Of a stretch of DNA of 64,000 nucleotides, positions 42,501 to 52,415 are shown piece after piece. The position numbers were made by a program, and so were the translations under genes. Every line of letters begins with the position of its first letter. Within the stretch, counting starts at the first letter, position 1. Source of the stretch: an uncultured Alphaproteobacteria bacterium (lineage in GTDB: Bacteria > Pseudomonadota > Alphaproteobacteria > Micavibrionales > Micavibrionaceae); assembly GCA_946480475.1 (NCBI GenBank), contig CAMLJM010000012.1, positions 1 to 64,000 on the forward strand, read 5' to 3'. Below the pieces are notes generated by a model that was not told the origin of the DNA, searched no databases, and worked only from the letters and a program-made list of their open reading frames with translations.

Positions 42501-45374
42501 GCCGATAGTGCTCTGACAATAGTCCCGGAAAAATCGGAATACCGAATTGGCGATACGGCTAAATATCTCATCAAAAACCCATACCCTGGTACCAAAGCTC
42601 TGGTCACAATTGAACGCTATGGTGTCATAGATACGTTTGTTATGCCTCTGGAGGGCAGCACGCCTACAATAGAATTTCCCGTTAAGCCCGATTATATGCC
42701 GGGATTCTATTTGTCAGTTGTTGTCGCTTCCCCGCGTGTTGAGGCGCCTCCTGCTGAAGAGGGGCAAGTTGATCTGGGCAAGCCGACATTCCGGATGGGA
42801 TATGTTACTGTGCCTGTTAAAGATCCCGTTAAGGAAATGCAGGTCGATGTAAAAGTTGCACAGGATGTTTATCGCCCACGGGATAAGGTGAAGCTTGACC
42901 TGACAGCTGTTCCGCGTTTGGAAATGGCAGAGAAGCAGCCTATCGAACTTACGGTGGCTGTCGTTGATGAGGCCGTGTTTGATCTGATTAGTGGTGGTCG
43001 TTCTGCTTATGACCCCTATGAGGGGTTCTACAGCCTTGAAAGTCTGGATCTACGTAATTATAGCCTTATGATGCGTCTTGTGGGCCGGCAGAAATTTGAG
43101 AAGAAAGGCGCTAACCCCGGTGGTGACGGTGGCACTGATGTGGATATGCGCACATTATTTAAATATGTGAGCTATTGGAATCCTGGTGTTAAAACAGATG
43201 AGAGCGGCAAGGCTTCGGTTGAGTTTGAGGCCCCTGATAATCTGACAGGGTGGCGCGTTCTTGTGCTGGCAACTACACCGGGCGATAGGTTGGGATTGGG
43301 GGAAGATAATTTCAAGGTGAATCGGCCCACCGAGGTCAGGCCCGTTATGCCTAACCAGGTTCGTGAAGGAGATGAATTCAAAGCCGGTTTCAGTGTTATG
43401 AACCGCACGGATACAGCCCGCACTATTCATGTCTCCATCGAGGCTAGTGGTGACCTGAAAGGTGAACCTGTGCAAACTAAAGCTGAAGAGGTGCATTTAG
43501 AACCATACAAGCGTGCGATTGTATATATGGATCTGAGTGCGGCCATTTTACCTGCCAGCCGTGAGATACCTGAAGGGAAAATCAACTTCAAAGCAACCGC
43601 TGCCGATGCTGATGATAGTGACGGAACTGTTTACACATTACCGCTCTATAAGAGCCGTATTACCGATGTAGGAGCAAGCTATGGCACTACAACCGAGGAG
43701 AAGGTTCAAGAGAGCGTTGCTTTCCCTGAAGGGATTTATACCGATACGGGTGATGTCAGCGTAGTTCTTTCACCTAGCGTCATTGCCAATCTTGATGGTG
43801 CGTTCCGATACATGCGTGATTACCCCTATACCTGCTGGGAACAAACCATTACGCGTGGTGTGATGGCTTCCCATTATAATCAGTTAAAAGCTTATTTACC
43901 TGAGGGCTTGGTGTGGGAAGGCAGTGATACGTTGCCACAGGAAATGCTGGAAAGAGCTACTGACTATCAGGCACCTAATGGCGGCATGACATATTTTATT
44001 CCCCGTGATGAATATGTTGATCCTTATCTGAGCGCTTACACCGCATTGGCATTCCGGTGGCTTGCTAAGGCTGGCTATGAAGTACCGGAAGCCGTGGAAA
44101 CCAAGCTGCAGGCATACCTTGAGAACTTCCTGAAACAGGATGCAGCGCCGAGCTTCTATCAAGCAGGCATGACCTCTACCGTACGTGCGGTGGCCTTGGC
44201 GGCTTTGGTTGACGCTGGAAAGGCCGGTAAAGATGATGTGTTGCGTTTTGAGCCTCATGTCAAAGGTATGAGTTTATTCGGCAAAGCTTTATTTATGCAG
44301 GCTGCCATCAGGGCGGGAGGACTTGAAACCGAAACGCGCAGCGTGGCTGATATGATATTTGCGGCGGGAAATGAAACCGGCGGCAAGTTCAATTTCAATG
44401 AAACCTTGGATAATGGCTATGCGCGTATTCTGACAACGACTCTGCGCGATAACTGCAGCGTCCTGGATGCCTTTATGGATTATGCGGCTACAGATTCCGG
44501 GCAGGAGATTATAGGCGATAAACCCTTCAAACTTGTCCGTTCCATCACGCAATCCCGTGGCAGTCGCGATCATTGGGAAAACACGCAGGAAAATATGTTC
44601 TGTATGAATGCCTTGGTGAACTATGCCAAGCGTTATGAAAGCGAAACGCCCGATATGACTGTGAAAGTTAATCTGGATAGTAAGGAAATTGGACAGGCAA
44701 CCTTTAAATCAATCAAAGACGAATCGCAGACCGTATCTAGGGATATTGTCGATGGTGATGCAGGTCGTAAAACCACAATTGATATCCTTAAAGAAGGGCC
44801 AGGTCGCCTTTATTACGCAACCCGCATGCGTTACGCCTTAAGGACAGTGGCAGATAAAGAGGTCAATGCCGGTATGGATATTCGCCGTGAGTACCATATC
44901 AAACGCGATGGTAAGTGGGTTCTTATGTCTGATGCCGACAGCATCAAACGCGGCGATATCGTACGCGTTGACTTGTTTATTAATGCACCCTCTGCTCGTA
45001 ACTTTGTCGTTGTGAACGATCCTCTGCCAGGAGGACTTGAAACTGTAAACCGTGATCTTGCCACAGCATCTGCAGTCGATGCAGATGAGGGGTTGTTTGA
45101 TCAGGCAGGTGGATCGTTCTGGTTTAAATATGGGGATTGGCACGAATATGGCTTTAGCCGCTGGAGTTTCTATCACAAGGAATTGCGCCATGACTCGGCT
45201 CGTTTCTATGCAGATCGCATTGAGGAAGGGAATTATCACCTTTCCTATGTGGCGCAGGCGATTGCCGACGGTTCATTCCAGGCACCGTCAGCACGGGTTG
45301 AAGAAATGTATGATCCTGATGTTTATGGGCGTTCTTTGTCCCGTGAATTGAAGATCCAGACGGACAGCCCCTAA
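39525..45374 (+). CDS. yfhM: bacterial alpha-2-macroglobulin (YfhM-like)
   Basis: A 1949-residue secreted protease trap from ATG 39525 behind GCCGGAG (an in-frame TTG at 39510 is less likely). The N-terminal signal peptide ends in AAVQAQG and there is no lipobox, so it is periplasmic rather than lipid-anchored, unlike E. coli YfhM. MG-type beta domains fill the first 1100 residues. The thioester motif CWEQ is present at Cys 1437, in a YPYTCWEQTITRG context, so the bait-and-trap chemistry should work. The alpha-alpha barrel thioester domain and a C-terminal receptor-like beta domain follow. It is 1 base before pbpC, the classic partner that repairs peptidoglycan after breach; the pair is a periplasmic defence against foreign proteases. 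Confidence 0.93.
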   Translation: MRNLFAAFFVLSLSLSAAVQAQGIKPLDILRVTPQGEDVAAAQQIVIEFNRAVVPVGRMDRTAEEVGVTVTPSLACQWRWINTSTLACNLDGDTHMVESTEYKVDIRQGVIKAEDGGSLPEAKSYTFTTIRPEISYYNFVTWRGATTPVIRIVFNQPVTKSSATQHLYFQEVNLPKQLVSLSPDPDDSEAVIKHGEDEARRVWLVEPRKPLAADATGVALMMEPGIVSPLGPEASVAKRDIVTFNTYPEFRFIGLQCTNNEDVGVLIEPGKPQTPDQLCNPMRPASLAFSVPVLRSEVSSNVTFSPDLAGGRKGYNPWGDENRDWSRLDQPYSGSHYFIGLPIGLKAAQQYTITVPSKKPGIKAALSQLMGKDAKEGMQDEFGRTLMKPVKLVFSTNHRPPNFELVHKEAVLEKNVDSEVPLYVNNLQSYSLNYRRVNIAGVQTDQSYTQTVPSPEDVQFAVPLGVREMLGDKPGVIYGHLQTEPQIPNYNPSFARLFAQVTPFQVHLKLGHFQSVAWVTDLATGQPVEGAQVVLYKDELSDLSIPEATASGNTTDANGVALLPGTAEVDPDNALTQAWREEDPRLFLRVDKGEDMALMPLSYDFYIDTWRASNETIWSDLQKKYGHLKSWGMTAQGVYRAGDMMEYKIFVRDQNNLTLVPPPSDAKYTLEILDAANKSLWKGEDIKLSEFGAYAGIYSIPKNAAVGWYRFELTVEFPGEETRTYEPLRVLVSDFTVAPFRVTSEMNGDHFKAGDKVDLHADAKMHAGGAYTDASVRVIGIVKSKRFESKNPTAQGFIFDSFQEGNSDEQIFEKSAPLDDKGVWNESFILPAINIAYGTLELEAGVQDDRGKTIANVSRADYFGVDRLVGIKSTQWIYEAKKPAVLPIMVVDDKGDPVAGVPIRVTIEKESINTARVKGAGNAYLSDVTTEWKQLAHCDLTSKPEGESCTFAPDSAGTFRLTAEISDTKGVKHKTTMQLWATGDDYVQWNSDADSALTIVPEKSEYRIGDTAKYLIKNPYPGTKALVTIERYGVIDTFVMPLEGSTPTIEFPVKPDYMPGFYLSVVVASPRVEAPPAEEGQVDLGKPTFRMGYVTVPVKDPVKEMQVDVKVAQDVYRPRDKVKLDLTAVPRLEMAEKQPIELTVAVVDEAVFDLISGGRSAYDPYEGFYSLESLDLRNYSLMMRLVGRQKFEKKGANPGGDGGTDVDMRTLFKYVSYWNPGVKTDESGKASVEFEAPDNLTGWRVLVLATTPGDRLGLGEDNFKVNRPTEVRPVMPNQVREGDEFKAGFSVMNRTDTARTIHVSIEASGDLKGEPVQTKAEEVHLEPYKRAIVYMDLSAAILPASREIPEGKINFKATAADADDSDGTVYTLPLYKSRITDVGASYGTTTEEKVQESVAFPEGIYTDTGDVSVVLSPSVIANLDGAFRYMRDYPYTCWEQTITRGVMASHYNQLKAYLPEGLVWEGSDTLPQEMLERATDYQAPNGGMTYFIPRDEYVDPYLSAYTALAFRWLAKAGYEVPEAVETKLQAYLENFLKQDAAPSFYQAGMTSTVRAVALAALVDAGKAGKDDVLRFEPHVKGMSLFGKALFMQAAIRAGGLETETRSVADMIFAAGNETGGKFNFNETLDNGYARILTTTLRDNCSVLDAFMDYAATDSGQEIIGDKPFKLVRSITQSRGSRDHWENTQENMFCMNALVNYAKRYESETPDMTVKVNLDSKEIGQATFKSIKDESQTVSRDIVDGDAGRKTTIDILKEGPGRLYYATRMRYALRTVADKEVNAGMDIRREYHIKRDGKWVLMSDADSIKRGDIVRVDLFINAPSARNFVVVNDPLPGGLETVNRDLATASAVDADEGLFDQAGGSFWFKYGDWHEYGFSRWSFYHKELRHDSARFYADRIEEGNYHLSYVAQAIADGSFQAPSARVEEMYDPDVYGRSLSRELKIQTDSP

Positions 45375-45375
45375 T

Positions 45376-47493
45376 ATGAAGCGGGCATGGCTAGGCAGTA
45401 TTCTTATCCTGCTAGTCGCTATATTTAGTATGGCGACTATGCTATCGGCCAAGGATATTGACTTGAATATTTCAGGTACTGAATTTGCCGTGCAGGTTCT
45501 TGATCGGTATGGCAAGCCTGTGACAGTCAGCTATCAAGGGGCCTGGAACAGTCATGATAATCGTGCCCTTCACGAAATTCCTGTTTTTCTTCAACAGGCT
45601 TTCCTGCAATCGGAAGATAGACGTTTTTATGAACATGGCGGTGTAGACTGGCCGGCGCGTCTCAGTGCCGTATGGCAAAATATTCGGTATGGCCGATCTG
45701 TACGTGGAGCTAGCACCATTACAGAGCAGGTTGTAAGGATAGTTCATCCGCGGCCCCGTAATATCTGGTCTAAGTATATTGAGGGGTTCGAAGCAGCGGC
45801 GCTGGAAGAACAGTACAGCAAGAATGAAATTTTTGAATTTTATCTCAATCAACTCCCCTATGGCGCTAACAGACGGGGGATTGTGCAAGCCGCACGTTAC
45901 TATTTCGGACGTGATTTACAGACCTTAACACATCGGGAAATGCTGGCCCTGACTGTGTTAGCACGGGCACCTTCAGCTTATGATTTGTATCGCCATCCTG
46001 ATAAAACGGTCAAGGCGATTGACAGGCTGGCATCACAAGTGGCAACCGGCCCTTTACTTGAGCAAATTATGCAGCAGACAATTATAACAAGTCCCCCCAC
46101 CTCCCTTGTAGAGGCGCGGCATTTTGCCAGATATGTCAGGGCCCAGCCTGGTGTGAGTAAAAATCAGATCCATACGACACTGGATTCCGGTGTGCAAAGT
46201 ATGGTGCAGCAGATCCTGGATCAGCGCATTGCATCATTGTCGTTTAAGAACGTCACAAACGGAGCGGCAATTGTCGCCGATCATACGACAGGCGAAATAT
46301 TGTCATGGGTTGTAGCGGGGGCCGGTCAGGATGATGTGGATGCCCACGATATTGATGCTGTTCTGGTGCCGCGGCAGCCCGGATCAGTCATGAAGCCTTT
46401 CCTTTATGCGCGTGCCCTTGATAAGGGTTGGCATGCAGGCATGTTCCTTGATGACTCTCCTTTGAGTGAGGCTGTAGGAAATGGTCTACATCGATTCCGC
46501 AATTATAGTCGGCATTATTATGGACCTATCAGTATTCGCGAGGCCTTGGGAAATTCTTTAAATATTCCCGCCTTACTGACCATCCGCTATGTAGGGATTG
46601 CTGATTATCTCACAGTTTTACATCAATTGGGCTTTAGCAGTCTTGACCGTGGATCTGATATTTATGACGAAGGGTTGGCACTGGGGAATGGAGAGGTGAC
46701 GCTCCTGGAGATTGTAAGTGCTTATAATGCGTTGGCCAACAAAGGTTCAAGTCGTTCGCTTCGATATCTTACGGATGACCCAGCACCTGCAAAACAACAG
46801 CAAGTGTTTAGTCCTGAGGCGGCTTCTGTCATAGGTAATATACTTTCTGACCCTTGGGCACGCCGCCAGGAATTCGGGCAGGGTAGTATTCTGAACCTTC
46901 CTTTGCAGACGGCTGTAAAGACGGGCACCTCTACCGATTACCGTGACGCCTGGGTTGTTGGTTATAATGATCGTTATATCGTGGGTATATGGATGGGAAA
47001 TCTGGATCATAGCCCCATGGATGGTGTTACCGGCTCTACGGGGCCAGCATTAGCCATGCGTGGCATATTCTCTCAGCTCAATAAAAACCGTGATACAAAA
47101 AAACTCTACCTTAGTCCTTCTTTAGTCAAAAAGGATGTTTGCATCAGACCGGGGACTGATTGTGCAACCCGACCTGAATGGATGAGGATTGATGATGTGG
47201 TGGAAGAGGCAGACGTGGTGAATAAGCTAGAAATGGTTCGTCCTACACAAGGGCTGCAGATGGCTTATGATCCGCGCATCCCGGCAGAATATCAAAAGTT
47301 CCGATTTGAGATTAAAGGTTTAGATCAAGAATCCCGGGTTGTCTGGATTCTTAACGATAAATTATTGGGTGAGACGAAAGGCGGAGTATATCTATGGCCT
47401 GTAGAAAGGGGCAGGTATGCTCTAAAAACCCAAATATCCCAAGAGAGTGGGGTCGTTGAAAGCCTGAATACAGTTAATTTCGAGGTTAAGTAA
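45376..47493 (+). CDS. pbpC: penicillin-binding protein 1C
   Basis: Bifunctional peptidoglycan synthase of 705 residues. A signal anchor (about 5-24) is followed by a GT51 glycosyltransferase domain with SEDRRFYEHGGVD (about 77), GASTITEQ (about 113) and the family's IFEFYLNQLPYG block. The transpeptidase domain has SVMK (Ser 337), SLN (about 393) and KTGTS (Lys 515). The last 80 residues match the BiPBP_C domain of PBP1C proteins (VVWILNDKLLGE). Start codon ATG lies directly after the macroglobulin stop, so both are cotranslated. All catalytic residues are present. Confidence 0.93.
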   Translation: MKRAWLGSILILLVAIFSMATMLSAKDIDLNISGTEFAVQVLDRYGKPVTVSYQGAWNSHDNRALHEIPVFLQQAFLQSEDRRFYEHGGVDWPARLSAVWQNIRYGRSVRGASTITEQVVRIVHPRPRNIWSKYIEGFEAAALEEQYSKNEIFEFYLNQLPYGANRRGIVQAARYYFGRDLQTLTHREMLALTVLARAPSAYDLYRHPDKTVKAIDRLASQVATGPLLEQIMQQTIITSPPTSLVEARHFARYVRAQPGVSKNQIHTTLDSGVQSMVQQILDQRIASLSFKNVTNGAAIVADHTTGEILSWVVAGAGQDDVDAHDIDAVLVPRQPGSVMKPFLYARALDKGWHAGMFLDDSPLSEAVGNGLHRFRNYSRHYYGPISIREALGNSLNIPALLTIRYVGIADYLTVLHQLGFSSLDRGSDIYDEGLALGNGEVTLLEIVSAYNALANKGSSRSLRYLTDDPAPAKQQQVFSPEAASVIGNILSDPWARRQEFGQGSILNLPLQTAVKTGTSTDYRDAWVVGYNDRYIVGIWMGNLDHSPMDGVTGSTGPALAMRGIFSQLNKNRDTKKLYLSPSLVKKDVCIRPGTDCATRPEWMRIDDVVEEADVVNKLEMVRPTQGLQMAYDPRIPAEYQKFRFEIKGLDQESRVVWILNDKLLGETKGGVYLWPVERGRYALKTQISQESGVVESLNTVNFEVK

Positions 47494-47615
47494 TTCTTAA
47501 AATTGCATAGTAAATGTGGCCCAATTATCTTTAGATAATTCCAGTGATATTAATTATTTAGCTGTTGTTCTCCCTTATTATAGGGGAAGGATAAAATTAG
47601 CTACAGATATGCTCC

Positions 47616-50600
47616 ATGCTGAATGATCATGAAAAAGTGACGTTCTTTGGGATCTTCTCCAAAATCATAATTTTGGCGGCTCTTTATTATATGGCAGGTC
47701 GCTGGGGAATCACTCTTGCCGCGCCGCCCGGATATGCGACATTTATCTGGCCACCTTCTGGTATTGCTATTGGCATGCTGATTATGTATGGGCGCGGTTT
47801 ATGGCCGGGCATTTTTATAGGGTCACTTCTTGTCAATCTGTCAGTTGCCTCAGCAGATCAGGAAACTACTAAACTGATGCTGGCAATTGTGATTGCTACA
47901 GGATCAACAACACAAGCTTTGGCTGGTTGGTTTCTTGTGCGTCAGCTTATGGGTTTTCCTCTTAGTCTCAACTATATTACAGACACAATAAGGCTTTTTA
48001 TTCTGGCAGGGCCTTTAACATGCATAATTGCAGCGACTGTGGGCGTCAGTGGCCTTTATTATTCGGGCACTATTGAGCAGGATGATTTTTTTGAGAATTG
48101 GGTTACCTGGTGGTCTGGTGATGTTCTCGGTGTTCTTGTCTTTATGCCGTTTGTTTTACTCTTGGCGCGGCGGCGTGATCGTTTGCGTTGGAAGGGAAAA
48201 ACCATGGAGGCGTTGCCTACGTTGTCCATGCTTCTTCTTATGGTTCCCTTAGGACTCACCTTCTATCTTTGGAAGGCATCAAATAACTATCTCTATGAAA
48301 AGAATAAGGTGATGTTTGAGTCTCTCGTGCAAGAGAGTGAAAAAGCGATGTTATATCGCATTCAGTCATATCGCCAGGTCTTGCTCGGTGCTGCCGGTTT
48401 CTTTCAAGGCTCTGACAATGTTACACGAGATGAATGGAAGGCATATGCGCTTGCTATTGACCTAAAGCGTCAGTTCAAAGGGGTTAATGGTATTGGATAT
48501 ATATCATATGTCCCACAAGATCATATTGACAGATTTGTTAACCGCATGCAGTCACAACATGAAGTTGATTTCAGAATTCATCCCCCCGTGCAAGGTAAAG
48601 ATTATTTTATCAATACGTATATTGAGCCAGAGGAACCTAATCGTGCTGCCCTGGGATTAAATATAGCTTATGAAGAAACGCGAAGAAATGCTGCCTATAT
48701 TTCTCGCGATAGTGGCGAGGTCATTATGACACGCAAACTAATCTTAGCTCAGGATGAAACAAAAAGCCCTGGCTTTGTCATTATGCAGCCTTTGTATAAG
48801 TCTGGTTCTGCTCATAATACGGTAGAGGAACGTCGCAAGGACCTCACAGGCTGGGTTTATATACCCTTTATTGGGCGTAATTTCCTCGATGATCTCACTG
48901 AAAGTCAGGGAAGCCTTCTGACATTGCGTGTTTACGATCAAGCTAAAGTCTCTGATAGTAATCTAATTTTTGACAGCCGTAATCTACAGGCAAAAGAAAA
49001 GAATAAGGCGCATGATTTTCGTGTGAGCAAAAATCTAAAGATTCTTCATCAAGAATGGACAGTTACGTGGGAAAGTACTGACAACTTTGATCGCATGGTC
49101 AAGAGTTTGCAGCCCATATACATTTTATGCGGAGGGTTATCTTTTACCGCACTATTTGCGCTATTCCTAATTGTGATTGCACAAAGAGAGAAAACCGTCA
49201 AACGAATGGTGGATGCCCAGACGCATGAAATTCAATATAATGAGCAAAAAATGCGTCTTCTGGTTAAGAATACGCCTGCTGCTGTCGCTATGTTTGACAG
49301 AGACATGCGCTATATTATGGCCAGCGATAGATGGATACAGGATTATAATCTCGTGGGCCGGGATATAATAGGTAAATCCCATTATGAGATTTTCCCTGAG
49401 ATTTTGGATATGCCGGAATGGCTGGCTCTGCACAAACGGGCAATGGCGGGTGATATTCTTACACGAGAGGAGGATGAATGGATACATCCTGATGGTTCCA
49501 GAGATTGGGTGAAATGGGCGTTGCACCCTTGGATGAACTCGGAAAATAACATTGGCGGCATTGTTATGTTTACCGAGGTTATTACAGCGCGGAAGGAAGC
49601 TGAGATACGTGAAGATCAGCTTATGAAGCAGGTCATGGAATCTGATAGCTTAAGCAGGGCTATTCTTTCCAGCACCGCCTATATGGTGATTGCAACTGAT
49701 ATTCAAGGCAAGATCATTGTCTTTAACAGGCAGGCTGAGAGATCTTTGGGATATAAGGGACAAGAAGTTCTTAACATAGAAACACCAGAAATATTTCATG
49801 ATCCTCTCGAAATTAAGCAAAGAGCCATTGAGGTTTCCAAAGAGCTGGGACGCGAAATTCCCCCTGGCTTTGAATCATATGTAGCTACCGTTAATGAATA
49901 TGGATTTGATGAAAGAGAGTGGACCTTTCTTAGAAAAGATGGATCACGCTTTCCGGTAAAACTTTCTATCACAGCCCTGCATAATGATCGCCGGGAAACA
50001 GTAGGTTATCTATGTATTGTTGAAGATATCACCATCTCAAAACGTCAACAGGAATTCCTTGAGCTAACTTTGTCTGCGACACAAGATGGTGTGTGGGATT
50101 GGGACCAGCAAACCAAAGAACTTTGGTTGTCACCACGCTGGAAAGCTATGTTTGGGTATGAGGATTATGAGATTCCGAACTCTCTGGAAGGGGCGGAACG
50201 CGTTATCCATCCTGATGATCTTTATGTGTGGCGTAACCGCATTTCAGATTATGTTAGTGGCCGTAGCAGCGATTTTACGGGAATTTACCGTTTCTTCCAT
50301 AAGAACGGTGAACTGAGGTACGTATTAAGCCGTGCGAAGTCTGCTCGCGATAATCTCGGTACGGTTACGCGTATCGTAGGTGCGCATACGGATATTACCT
50401 ACCTTGAAAAAGCAAAAGCGGATGCCATTAAAGCCAATAGCGCCAAGAGTGAATTTCTTGCGAATATGAGTCATGAGATCAGGACGCCTATGAATGGCAT
50501 TATCGGTATGACTCAGCTGATAATGAATTCGAATTTGAGTCCGCAACAAAGGCATTATGCGGAATATATCAACTCATCGGCAGAATCGTTGCTCCAGATC

Positions 50601-52409
50601 ATTAATGATATTCTGGATATTTCTAAGATTGAGTCAGGGAAATTCAGTCTTGAGAAAATTCCTTTTGACTTGCGTGATATTTGTGAGGAAATTTCTAATA
50701 CCATTTCACTCAAAATGAACAATGATCAGGTGGAATTTATTCTGCGCTTTGATCCGCGTGCACGGCATATGCTGATCGGCGACCCTTTGAGAATCAGGCA
50801 GGTGCTGATAAATCTTTGCGGGAACGCTGTTAAGTTTACTGAGCATGGGCATGTTTATCTGGAGGTAGAAACACGAGATCTTGATGACCAGATAGTTGAT
50901 GTCTCTATATCCATTCATGATACTGGCATTGGCATTCCCCAGGATAAACAAGATGCTATTTTCGAAAAATTTGACCAAGGAGATAGCTCTACAGCGCGCC
51001 AATTTGGCGGCACCGGCCTGGGATTAGCTATTGCGAAGCAGATCATTGAGGCTATGGATGGTGAAATATGCGTAGAGAGTCTGGTTGGCCATGGCACAAC
51101 ATTCCGCTGTAATATTCATACTCTTATGCTTGCCCAAGCTGATTTCAGCGACAATCAGAATCTATTTTCTTCCTATCGCAGGAGATCTTTAGTCATTGAT
51201 GATAACCCAACACATGCTCATGTTCTCGAAGAGCTTTTGGATTATCTTGGTCACCATACCGATGTTAGAACTCATATAAATGACGTAATCGAATTATTGT
51301 ATAAGGCTAAATCCCAAAATCATCCATATGATTATATCTTTATTGATGATCGCATGATGGGTATGCGTGGCGTTGATCTGGTATCTGAAATACGTAAGAA
51401 AGATTTGGATGCGGGCGCCTGCATTATTATTCTCGGCAACCATGAGGTATATAGCCAGATCGAGAAGATTAAGGCTGCGGGTGCTGTATCCATCATTTCT
51501 AAACCTATTTGTAATGATGAGGTTGTGAAGGTGCTTCAATATTTTGAAGATCACCCCGGCAAACCTGTAGAGGTGGTAACCCATTTTGATCTTATCAAGA
51601 AAAATTCTGATAAAGAAAAGCAGCAGGATCTTAAGTTATCCGGCATTGAAGTGCTGCTGACCGAGGACAATAAGGTTAACCAGGAAGTTTTCTCTGCCAT
51701 GATGAAGGGGCTTGGTATTAAAGTTGATATCGCTTCAAGTGGCCACGAGGCATTAGACCTTGTTTCTCATCGTTTCTATGATTTGATTTTCATGGATTGT
51801 CAGATGCCGGGAATGGATGGTTTCGAGACAACGGCTGCCATTCGAGAGATGCAGGCGAAATCCGGTCGTCGCAGCATAATTATTGCCTTAACTGCCAATG
51901 CTTTGGCAGGGGACCAGGAAAAGTGCCTGACAGCAGGCATGAATGACTATATGGCAAAACCATTCACCTTGTCTGATCTTGGTAAGATGTTGGAGAAATG
52001 GGCCAGCATACAGGATTCACAGTATCAATCCTCTGCGGGAGCAGAAGATGAAGATCTTGCCGAACCTGTCATTATTAATCACGCGCGTCTTGATGCGCTT
52101 CGTTCACTTGGTGATGATGCTTTCTCACGCGTTATCAATCTTTTCATCGAAAATGCAATACAAATCGTTGTAAATATTCAAGCTGCATATAAGAATAAAG
52201 ATTATTCTTCTGTTGCTGCCTCTGCACATGCTTTGAAATCGATATGCGGCCAAGTAGGAGCCATGACGGTAGCTGATGATGTAGAGCACCTTGAAACCGT
52301 TTGCCGGGATTACAAGGGTATTGGAGCGGATATTATTATAGTCAATATAGATTCGGGCCTGAAGAGGGTTGTTGCCGAGCTTAGGCGGATGCTGGAATCC
52401 AAAATCTAA
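47616..52409 (+). CDS. large hybrid sensor histidine kinase (MASE1-CHASE-PAS-HisKA-HATPase-REC-REC-HPT)
   Basis: A 1597-residue membrane sensor kinase. The first 240 residues form a MASE1 membrane domain (GITLAAPPGYATFIWPPSG). A CHASE-type periplasmic domain runs from about 250 to 500, closed by a helix at about 508-528. Three PAS/PAC modules follow (about 545-665, 680-800 and 815-930). HisKA has NMSHEIRTPMNGIIG with His 953, and the ATPase shows NAVKFT, DTGIGIP and GGTGLGLAIAK. Two receivers have phosphoacceptors Asp 1244 (IDDRMMG) and Asp 1394 (MDCQMPG), and an HPT domain carries His 1538. This is a complete internal phosphorelay of the BarA/EvgS type. No cognate DNA-binding regulator is adjacent. 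It sits between two PBP genes. Confidence 0.92.
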   Translation: MLNDHEKVTFFGIFSKIIILAALYYMAGRWGITLAAPPGYATFIWPPSGIAIGMLIMYGRGLWPGIFIGSLLVNLSVASADQETTKLMLAIVIATGSTTQALAGWFLVRQLMGFPLSLNYITDTIRLFILAGPLTCIIAATVGVSGLYYSGTIEQDDFFENWVTWWSGDVLGVLVFMPFVLLLARRRDRLRWKGKTMEALPTLSMLLLMVPLGLTFYLWKASNNYLYEKNKVMFESLVQESEKAMLYRIQSYRQVLLGAAGFFQGSDNVTRDEWKAYALAIDLKRQFKGVNGIGYISYVPQDHIDRFVNRMQSQHEVDFRIHPPVQGKDYFINTYIEPEEPNRAALGLNIAYEETRRNAAYISRDSGEVIMTRKLILAQDETKSPGFVIMQPLYKSGSAHNTVEERRKDLTGWVYIPFIGRNFLDDLTESQGSLLTLRVYDQAKVSDSNLIFDSRNLQAKEKNKAHDFRVSKNLKILHQEWTVTWESTDNFDRMVKSLQPIYILCGGLSFTALFALFLIVIAQREKTVKRMVDAQTHEIQYNEQKMRLLVKNTPAAVAMFDRDMRYIMASDRWIQDYNLVGRDIIGKSHYEIFPEILDMPEWLALHKRAMAGDILTREEDEWIHPDGSRDWVKWALHPWMNSENNIGGIVMFTEVITARKEAEIREDQLMKQVMESDSLSRAILSSTAYMVIATDIQGKIIVFNRQAERSLGYKGQEVLNIETPEIFHDPLEIKQRAIEVSKELGREIPPGFESYVATVNEYGFDEREWTFLRKDGSRFPVKLSITALHNDRRETVGYLCIVEDITISKRQQEFLELTLSATQDGVWDWDQQTKELWLSPRWKAMFGYEDYEIPNSLEGAERVIHPDDLYVWRNRISDYVSGRSSDFTGIYRFFHKNGELRYVLSRAKSARDNLGTVTRIVGAHTDITYLEKAKADAIKANSAKSEFLANMSHEIRTPMNGIIGMTQLIMNSNLSPQQRHYAEYINSSAESLLQIINDILDISKIESGKFSLEKIPFDLRDICEEISNTISLKMNNDQVEFILRFDPRARHMLIGDPLRIRQVLINLCGNAVKFTEHGHVYLEVETRDLDDQIVDVSISIHDTGIGIPQDKQDAIFEKFDQGDSSTARQFGGTGLGLAIAKQIIEAMDGEICVESLVGHGTTFRCNIHTLMLAQADFSDNQNLFSSYRRRSLVIDDNPTHAHVLEELLDYLGHHTDVRTHINDVIELLYKAKSQNHPYDYIFIDDRMMGMRGVDLVSEIRKKDLDAGACIIILGNHEVYSQIEKIKAAGAVSIISKPICNDEVVKVLQYFEDHPGKPVEVVTHFDLIKKNSDKEKQQDLKLSGIEVLLTEDNKVNQEVFSAMMKGLGIKVDIASSGHEALDLVSHRFYDLIFMDCQMPGMDGFETTAAIREMQAKSGRRSIIIALTANALAGDQEKCLTAGMNDYMAKPFTLSDLGKMLEKWASIQDSQYQSSAGAEDEDLAEPVIINHARLDALRSLGDDAFSRVINLFIENAIQIVVNIQAAYKNKDYSSVAASAHALKSICGQVGAMTVADDVEHLETVCRDYKGIGADIIIVNIDSGLKRVVAELRRMLESKI

Positions 52410-52415
52410 ACCAGA